Source of the DNA: Actinomycetota bacterium
GTDB lineage: Bacteria; Actinomycetota; Humimicrobiia; Humimicrobiales; Humimicrobiaceae
Length of the DNA stretch: 11,052 nucleotides
Direction: 5' to 3'
NCBI GenBank assembly: GCA_003155275.1
Contig: PMCC01000071.1
Location: 6,181-17,232, forward strand
The notes under the pieces were generated by a model. It had not been told where the DNA came from. It saw nothing but the letters and a program-made list of their open reading frames with translations, and made no database searches. Each line of letters opens with the position of its first letter. The stretch's first letter is position 1. Positions 6,905 through 11,052 of the stretch are shown here, piece by piece. Made by a program: the position numbers and the translations under genes.

Positions 6905-7026
6905 TTCAACCATAAATCAAAGTACATTAACTGTAAATTAATTTAATTTTAAACAAATTATCAGTAAATTATTATAAACTAAAGCAAACCAGCTGCAAAT
7001 TTAGCCGGTATTATAGATATCAGGTA

Positions 7027-7188
7027 TTAATTCAATGCGTCAAATTCTTCTTTTGATGCGCCGCAGTCCGGACAGATCCAGTCTGCCGGCAGATCCTCAA
7101 AGCTTGTCCCAGGTTCCACTCCATTGTCAGGATCGCCGATTTCCGGGTCATAAATATAACCGCAAACACTGCACTCCCATTTTAGCAT
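7027..7188 (-). CDS. Rubredoxin
   Basis: 53 residues, the standard rubredoxin length. A single iron is held by four cysteines in two CxxC knuckles: Cys6-Ser-Val-Cys9-Gly and Cys39-Pro-Asp-Cys42-Gly. Typical residues also present are Trp4, Tyr11, Tyr13, the DPE and [12 protein letters not shown] turn, and Trp37 before the second knuckle. AAAGGA lies 6 bases before ATG 7188. Rubredoxins carry single electrons at low potential in the cytoplasm, often in oxygen or peroxide detoxification in anaerobes. No reductase, desulfoferrodoxin or rubrerythrin gene is next to it, so its partner is unknown. It is convergent with the NIL-ferredoxin and divergent from the acetyltransferase gene. Confidence 0.95.
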   Translation of the reverse strand: MLKWECSVCGYIYDPEIGDPDNGVEPGTSFEDLPADWICPDCGASKEEFDALN

Positions 7189-7224
7189 GCCTTTTCCTTT
7201 CAATAAAATAAATGATTTTAATAT

Positions 7225-7265
7225 TTTATACCAATTAAAAAATGCATAAAAGAGTAAACTATAAT
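7225..7265. promoter_or_regulatory. Divergent rubredoxin/acetyltransferase control region with -10-like boxes
   Basis: On the minus strand TATAAA (7230-7225, continuing as TATAAAAT) would place a start about 30 bases before the rubredoxin ATG. On the plus strand TATAAT (7260-7265) would place a start only a few bases before the acetyltransferase GTG at 7277. No good -35 elements are visible for either, and AT-rich sequence makes such boxes common. Confidence 0.25.
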
Positions 7266-7276
7266 AAAATTAAGAT

Positions 7277-7834
7277 GTGGTCAGCATAGAGAATCTTAAA
7301 AATAAAAGAATAACACTAGAAAAAATAGTTTTAAGAAGAATCAGAAAGAGTGATCTTGCCGCTTGTGTCAGGTGGCTAAGTGATCCGGAAGTTACAAAGT
7401 TTTTAAGTGACAGTGTCAAGAATGTGACTGAGGAACAGGAGCTGGAATGGTTTAACTTTGTTGATTCTTCCGTAAACGATATGGTTTTTTCATTGATTGC
7501 CAGAGAAGACCGCACCCATATTGGGAATTGCGGATTGCATAAAATAGACTGGCACCAAAAAACGTGCGAGTTTGGCATTTTTATCGGAGATAAAGGTTAC
7601 TGGAATAAAAATTACGGCACATTTGCAACTAAAGCCATCGTTGGTTTTGTATTTAAAAAATTAAAGTTTGATAAAATCAGGCTCCAGGTTTATGAATATA
7701 ATCACAGGGCAATAAAAGTTTATAAAACCTGCGGTTTTGTTATGGAAGACATATTGAAAAAAAACCATTTATATAACAATATCTACTGGGATACTTATGT
7801 TATGGAATATAAGAACGGTGATTTGGTAAAATGA
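7277..7834 (+). CDS. GNAT-family N-acetyltransferase, RimJ/RimL type
   Basis: 185 residues, usual for the RimJ/RimL-like (Acetyltransf_3) group, which move acetyl from acetyl-CoA to protein N-termini, amino sugars or small amines. Seen: the first-strand block IVLRRIRKSDL (17-27) with WLSDPEVTKFL (33-43), the HIGNCGLHKID strand pair (81-91), the acetyl-CoA loop YWNKNYGTFA (108-117) and the closing NHRAIKVYKTCGFV (142-155), ending in WDTYVMEY. The start is GTG 7277 with no convincing ribosome site; the out-of-frame ATG two bases earlier stops at once. The last four bases overlap the start of the TPR gene (ATGA), so the two are probably translated together. The substrate is not predictable; sugar-nucleotide acetylation is equally possible. 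Confidence 0.85.
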   Translation: MVSIENLKNKRITLEKIVLRRIRKSDLAACVRWLSDPEVTKFLSDSVKNVTEEQELEWFNFVDSSVNDMVFSLIAREDRTHIGNCGLHKIDWHQKTCEFGIFIGDKGYWNKNYGTFATKAIVGFVFKKLKFDKIRLQVYEYNHRAIKVYKTCGFVMEDILKKNHLYNNIYWDTYVMEYKNGDLVK

Positions 7835-9240
7835 GTCTATACGCAAGCAGAAAGCCTGTATCCGGCGGTGCAATTGTTTTTACCGTTCTTTTTTTCCTTG
7901 TCTTGGGCGGCGCCGGCTACCTGTTTTCCATTGACAAAGGAAAGTTCTGGGACTACCTCCCATTTATTTGCATACCTTCGCTTGTTATAACTTTAATCCT
8001 TCTTATCTTCTACTTTATAAAACGAAATTCCTCAGGTTATATTTTTACCATTTTTTTCTTGGTATTTTTATGCGGGATGATCCTGTCAAGTATTTTTGGG
8101 CCCTTTGCGCTTATCAACTCTGCAACCGAGGATTATTCCGGCAAAAATTATACGGGAGCAATCACAAATTATAAAAAACTTCTCGATACTTACCCTAACT
8201 CCAAATATGCAAAAGAAGCGCTTGTAAATATTTCCGACAGTTATTACCGCAATGGAAGCTATAGCGATGCAATTTTCTATTATGAAAAATCAATCAATGA
8301 CAAAATCATTGATGGTGAAACCCTGGATATTAAAAAAATCTTTGCGGATTCTTATTTAAAAATTGCGGATTCTTACTATGCTGAGAAAGATTATTCAAAT
8401 GCGGGTGAATATTACTGGAAATCTGCGGGCTATTTCGAACAAATACTTCAAAAGTATCCCGAAACAAATGATGCCTTTATAGCAAAATATAAGACCCCCG
8501 AATACCTTTTTAAGGCCGCGGATTGTTTAAAAAATGAAAAAAACTGGGTGGATTCCGAAGCTATATTAAAAAATATTATCGATAAATATCCCGAGAGTGA
8601 TTTCTCTTTAAAATCTTATAAAGTGCTGTTTGATATTTACATAGGCAAGGCGCAGGATATTAAGGAAGCCGGTGATTTCAGGAATAGCGTCATTGAGTTT
8701 TTTAAAATATATGACCTGGGCGACGATTTATTGAATTTGGTTCAATCTGAAATCAATTACAGCCAAAATAATTTACTTGCCAGTATTCCGCCGAACATTT
8801 TAATCCAGGCTGCAAATGATTTTTACAAGCTGGCGGAGTATAAGAAGTCCCTGATAGTATATGATTATTTACTCGCAAATTATCCTGAAAATGAGTTTAT
8901 GGCCGCTGATAATCTTGTAAATATAAAAATAAGTACCATAAGCGAAAAACCTTATAATTCCATACCTGAATTTACCGCAGCAGGAAGTTTTGCAAAAAAC
9001 GGTAATTCTAAGGTCGCCTTGGACAACAGGACAGAATTTAATCTTACTGTATACCTGGGAGGGCCGGAAAACCGGGTTGTAAGGCTGGAAAAGAAAACAA
9101 AAGCTGAAGTGGAGATTATTTCCGGTGACTATAAAATAGTTGTAGAAATACAAAACCCTGAAAACAGCCTGCTTTATGGCGAAACTTCTTTTGAAGACGG
9201 AAAAAAATATAAGGACGTCTTTACATTAACTGCTAAATAA
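7831..9240 (+). CDS. Membrane-anchored TPR protein with C-terminal beta domain
   Basis: 469 residues. Three hydrophobic segments at the N-terminus (about 13-33, 43-64 and 68-95) anchor the protein, and the rest is probably exposed on one face. From about 103 come TPR-like helical pairs with the typical Y/A-x-A...Y...P spacing: 107-121 (YTGAITNYKKLLDTYP), 144-156, 188-210, 239-254 and 336-352 (EYKKSLIVYDYLLANYP); several repeats look degenerate. Residues about 384-469 form a separate, beta-rich region (VALDNRTEFNLTVYLGG, VVRLEKKTKAEVEII, DYKIVVEI). It looks like a small immunoglobulin- or PEGA-like sandwich, which is inference. The TPRs resemble those of envelope-assembly scaffolds such as BamD/YbgF types but are not orthologous in layout. 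No catalytic motif seen. The ATG overlaps the acetyltransferase stop. Confidence 0.75.
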   Translation: MSLYASRKPVSGGAIVFTVLFFLVLGGAGYLFSIDKGKFWDYLPFICIPSLVITLILLIFYFIKRNSSGYIFTIFFLVFLCGMILSSIFGPFALINSATEDYSGKNYTGAITNYKKLLDTYPNSKYAKEALVNISDSYYRNGSYSDAIFYYEKSINDKIIDGETLDIKKIFADSYLKIADSYYAEKDYSNAGEYYWKSAGYFEQILQKYPETNDAFIAKYKTPEYLFKAADCLKNEKNWVDSEAILKNIIDKYPESDFSLKSYKVLFDIYIGKAQDIKEAGDFRNSVIEFFKIYDLGDDLLNLVQSEINYSQNNLLASIPPNILIQAANDFYKLAEYKKSLIVYDYLLANYPENEFMAADNLVNIKISTISEKPYNSIPEFTAAGSFAKNGNSKVALDNRTEFNLTVYLGGPENRVVRLEKKTKAEVEIISGDYKIVVEIQNPENSLLYGETSFEDGKKYKDVFTLTAK

Positions 9241-9270
9241 TCTTAAAACTACCCTGATATTTAAAATGCA

Positions 9271-9687
9271 TCAGAGTCCTTTCAGGCTCTGGTCGATAAG
9301 AGTTTTTATATTGTCATCAACGTAAGTCCTGACACTGCTTTCGTCTGTTTCGCGGCTGACTATAAGGCTTGTTTCAAGGTCTGCAATAAGCTTTACAAGC
9401 ATAATCTGCCCCTCGTCAAGATTTGCCGATATCCTGTTTTCATCATATGACTTAAACTGCTGTGAAAATTTATCCATAAATGAATTGAATTTATCAAAAG
9501 AATCTTTTAATGGCCCGACAAATGCAGATTTCTGCCAAAACCATTTCCCCTTGTTTTTTGAATTATACATATTAAGAAGCCCAAAAAGATAATAAATATC
9601 AGTACCGGCTTTATTGGCTATATAGTTTATAATATACATCCTCCTTGATATGACCGATACTTTTTTTAATTTTACGATGTCTAGCAT
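9271..9687 (-). CDS. Uncharacterised helical protein
   Basis: 138 residues, no family recognised. A basic N-terminus (KLKKVSVISRR, 6-16) leads into a moderately hydrophobic stretch with IIN-YIANKAGTD and YYLFGLLNMY (19-41), then GKWFWQK (47-53). The rest is charged and predicted helical (about 57-84, 92-112 and 117-137), with heptad-like spacing that could form a coiled coil or helical bundle. No signal peptide and only one marginally hydrophobic segment, so probably cytoplasmic. An AAGGA ribosome site about 6 bases before ATG 9687 supports it as a real gene. It ends 30 bases from the convergent TPR gene. The N-terminal tyrosine/arginine pattern might be a small DNA- or protein-binding module, but this is a guess. 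Confidence 0.6.
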   Translation of the reverse strand: MLDIVKLKKVSVISRRMYIINYIANKAGTDIYYLFGLLNMYNSKNKGKWFWQKSAFVGPLKDSFDKFNSFMDKFSQQFKSYDENRISANLDEGQIMLVKLIADLETSLIVSRETDESSVRTYVDDNIKTLIDQSLKGL

Positions 9688-9752
9688 TTCTTTCCTTTTT
9701 CTTTAACTTTTTATGTTTAAATATTTTTTTGTTTTACCAATAACTGATAATC

Positions 9753-9784
9753 TAAAATCGAAGGTTCTGGACTGGCCGATTTTA
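9753..9784. repeat. Inverted repeat upstream of the uncharacterised gene
   Basis: TAAAATCG (9753-9760) and CGATTTTA (9777-9784) form a perfect 8-bp inverted repeat around a 16-base spacer richer in G/C than its surroundings. It lies 66 bases before the start of the minus-strand gene at 9687, so it could be a leader hairpin or an operator. No known riboswitch is recognised. The rest of 9688-9942 is A/T-rich sequence without a gene. Confidence 0.4.
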
Positions 9785-9919
9785 ATATTATTTATAATTT
9801 ATTGCTTTCAAGGTTTTAAAAGATGCAATAAATATTTACTTAGGTAATTATACTAAATTGTTTTAAAATAAAAATTAAAAATTAAAAAAATAAAAATATT
9901 TGCTGTTATAAAACCTGCC

Positions 9920-9944
9920 AGACTTTGCCCAAAAAAGTCTTTTT
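9920..9944 (+). terminator. Terminator-like hairpin at the 3' end of the glycosylase gene
   Basis: AGACTTT (9920-9926) and AAAGTCT (9934-9940) pair as a 7-bp stem with a 7-base loop, and the plus strand continues in TTTTT (9940-9944). In the minus direction, in which the glycosylase gene is read, the hairpin comes directly after the stop but the following bases are GGCAGG before a T run, so it is a poorer terminator that way. It may act on both strands. Confidence 0.4.
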
Positions 9945-10587
9945 AGGAATCTGGCATAATAAGTTTTTTAAATCTATCCGGATCTTTTAACACAAATCTT
10001 AAATACTTTTCTTTTGCATTTGAAATCCCTATCCTTGGGGTCTGTAAAATACTTGATTCGCCCGGAATAAGCCCCAATTCATTTATTGTTAAACCAACAA
10101 GTGAATTACCGCCATTAGTAAGGTCTTTGCCGTTTTCACCAAGGCTTATGCAGAAAGCAGTTGTGAGTTTTCCTGGTCCATTTGCAATTTTTTTTATATC
10201 TGTGGTATTTCTTCGCAAGCACATGATATCTGTGCCGTTTACTGGCAGCACCGCCCTTATCAGCACAGCTCCTGGAACATCTTCTCTTTCAGTTACTGCA
10301 TTCAGCATGTGATACATGCCATAGCAAAAATAGATATAGGCAATACCTGCTCTGCCAAACATAATATTTGCTCGCGGTGTCCTTCCACGGAATGCATGGC
10401 TTGCAGGGTCATCATAGCCATAGTAAGCTTCTGTTTCTGTAATAATACCGCTTAGTAGCAGGTTTTCTTCTCTTTTAACAAGTAATTTCCCTATAAGATC
10501 TTTTGCAACAACAGCTGTATCCCTGGAGTAAAACCCTCTGTCTAATATTTTACAGTTGCATGAATCAGTAGCCCTGATTAAATACAT
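9943..10587 (-). CDS. 3-methyladenine DNA glycosylase, Aag/MPG family
   Basis: 214 residues, near the usual 190-230 for bacterial Aag. These enzymes flip alkylated or deaminated purines (3-methyladenine, hypoxanthine) from DNA and cut the glycosidic bond, starting base-excision repair in the cytoplasm. Family landmarks: RGFYSRDTAVVAKDLIGKLL (17-36), TETEAYYG (50-57) with the catalytic Glu53 and stacking Tyr55, DPASHAFRGRTPR (60-72) with His64, MFGRAGIAYIYFCYGMYHMLN (76-96) and NGPGKLTTAF (136-145). Residue 73 is an Ala inserted or substituted where most members read PRN directly. ATG 10587 gives about 15 residues before the core, as expected; no clear Shine-Dalgarno sequence is seen, and no other ATG lies before residue 76. 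It follows heme O synthase by 81 bases in the same direction, but the gap looks like it holds its own control site. Confidence 0.93.
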   Translation of the reverse strand: MYLIRATDSCNCKILDRGFYSRDTAVVAKDLIGKLLVKREENLLLSGIITETEAYYGYDDPASHAFRGRTPRANIMFGRAGIAYIYFCYGMYHMLNAVTEREDVPGAVLIRAVLPVNGTDIMCLRRNTTDIKKIANGPGKLTTAFCISLGENGKDLTNGGNSLVGLTINELGLIPGESSILQTPRIGISNAKEKYLRFVLKDPDRFKKLIMPDS

Positions 10588-10599
10588 AGATTTTTACTA

Positions 10600-10613
10600 T
10601 TGACTTAAATCAA
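10600..10613. promoter_or_regulatory. FNR/CRP-like palindrome upstream of the glycosylase
   Basis: TTGACTTAAATCAA matches the FNR-type half-site pattern TTGAT-N4-ATCAA at 9 of 10 specified positions and is extended by one further base pair on each side. It lies 12 bases before the glycosylase ATG (10587) and downstream of a GATAAT box (minus strand 10624-10619), where a bound protein would block transcription. No regulator gene is visible, and AT-rich sequence can give such sites by chance. Confidence 0.25.
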
Positions 10614-10668
10614 TATCCATTATCATGAAAATACAATTTAAATACTTTCCTGCATCAACAACCAACGT

Positions 10669-11052
10669 TTAAATCCACAGGTATTCAATTATTAAAAGTA
10701 AAAAAATCACCGCAAGATAAGGGCTGGAGAGTTTAAATAAAACCCATGCCAGGCTTTTGGTGTTTTTTAAAACTAGAAGAATACTTATTATAATTATCGC
10801 CAGCCCTGACAAAATCGATATGCTTATGTATAAGAGGCTTAAGTTGAAAAAAAACCCGATAAAAACAGACAGAAAAACCAGCATGAAATTCAATACTCCT
10901 AATAAGACAAATACTTTCTTGCTGTTCCATATCACCGGAAGCATCGGCACTGAAGCCTTTTTATAATCCTCTTTATAAAAATAAGCCAGGCTCCAGATAT
11001 GCATTGGGGTCCAGATTATAACAAGCAAAAACATTATAACTGCAAGCAGGTC
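10669..11052 (-). CDS. ctaB: Heme O synthase (protoheme IX farnesyltransferase), C-terminal part
   Basis: The last 127 residues of a gene whose 5' end lies beyond the right edge; the frame stays open to 11052. CtaB is a membrane UbiA-type prenyltransferase that adds a farnesyl group to heme B, giving heme O for heme-copper oxidases. The cytoplasmic block reading WTPMHIWSLAYFYKEDYKKA, then SVPMLPV, is the CtaB C-terminal signature (usually WTPPHFWAL...DY..AG.PMLPV); the second Pro is Met here. Hydrophobic segments follow at about 56-75, 80-98 and 108-125 of the fragment, matching the last three transmembrane helices. Protein ends in EYLWI. Partners such as ctaA or coxABC would lie to the right, outside the window. 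Other UbiA enzymes lack the PMLPV block, so the assignment is fairly safe. Confidence 0.88.
   Translation of the reverse strand, partial: DLLAVIMFLLVIIWTPMHIWSLAYFYKEDYKKASVPMLPVIWNSKKVFVLLGVLNFMLVFLSVFIGFFFNLSLLYISISILSGLAIIIISILLVLKNTKSLAWVLFKLSSPYLAVIFLLLIIEYLWI

Noticed and set aside
6905..7026. AT-rich gap with the palindrome TAAATTAATTTA
   Set aside because: Self-complementary A/T words are expected by chance here; no G/C stem and no gene found.
9272..9292. CAGAGTC/GGCTCTG hairpin at the convergent end of the TPR gene
   Set aside because: Needs a G-T pair, has no T run, and lies in the coding end of the minus-strand gene.
9836..9900. Repeated AAAATTAAAAATTAAAA-like words
   Set aside because: Low-complexity A-rich sequence without regular period or spacing; not an origin, iteron set or CRISPR.
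10757..10966. Plus-strand open frame opposite heme O synthase
   Set aside because: Antisense to a recognised membrane protein; a shadow frame with no start signal.

Overview
The window looks like a chromosomal segment of a low-GC (clearly AT-rich), mostly anaerobic bacterium from a poorly characterised lineage. Genes use the standard code, some with strong Shine-Dalgarno sites (GGAGGA, AAGGGGGG, AAAGGA) and others with none. Bactofilins and a CapA-type lipoprotein indicate a bacterium. The COG1900/DUF39 homocysteine protein, NIL-ferredoxin, UPF0280 protein and rubredoxin indicate anaerobic sulfur and redox metabolism. A heme O synthase fragment hints at some capacity for oxygen respiration. 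The phylum cannot be fixed from this sequence. I see no tRNA, rRNA, CRISPR array, transposase, integrase or phage gene, and no intergenic stretch over 300 bases.

Layout. 1-1553 (minus): the first 517 residues of a CapA-family lipoprotein, running off the left edge. 1777-2619 (plus): an orphan ParA/Soj-type ATPase without ParB. 2769-3314 (plus) and 3422-3937 (minus): two dissimilar bactofilins, tail to tail. 4132-5083 (minus): a small two-helix membrane protein overlapping a UPF0280 gene. 5203-6904 (plus): the DUF39 homocysteine-biosynthesis protein and a NIL-domain 2x[4Fe-4S] ferredoxin, separated by a terminator-like hairpin. 7027-7188 (minus): a 53-residue rubredoxin. 7277-9240 (plus): a GNAT acetyltransferase coupled by a 4-base overlap to a membrane-anchored TPR protein. 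9271-9687 (minus): an unrecognised 138-residue protein. 9943-10587 (minus): an Aag/MPG-type 3-methyladenine DNA glycosylase. 10669-11052 (minus): the C-terminal end of heme O synthase CtaB.

Two groups look functional. The UPF0280, DUF39 and NIL-ferredoxin genes (4132-6904) match the three protein families linked in methanogens to making homocysteine directly from aspartate semialdehyde and sulfide, here around one divergent control region. The ParA-like ATPase with two bactofilins (1777-3937) may be a cell-organising module in which a ParA-type switch works with bactofilin polymers; that is inference from gene order. The remaining genes look like ordinary housekeeping or unlinked hypothetical genes.
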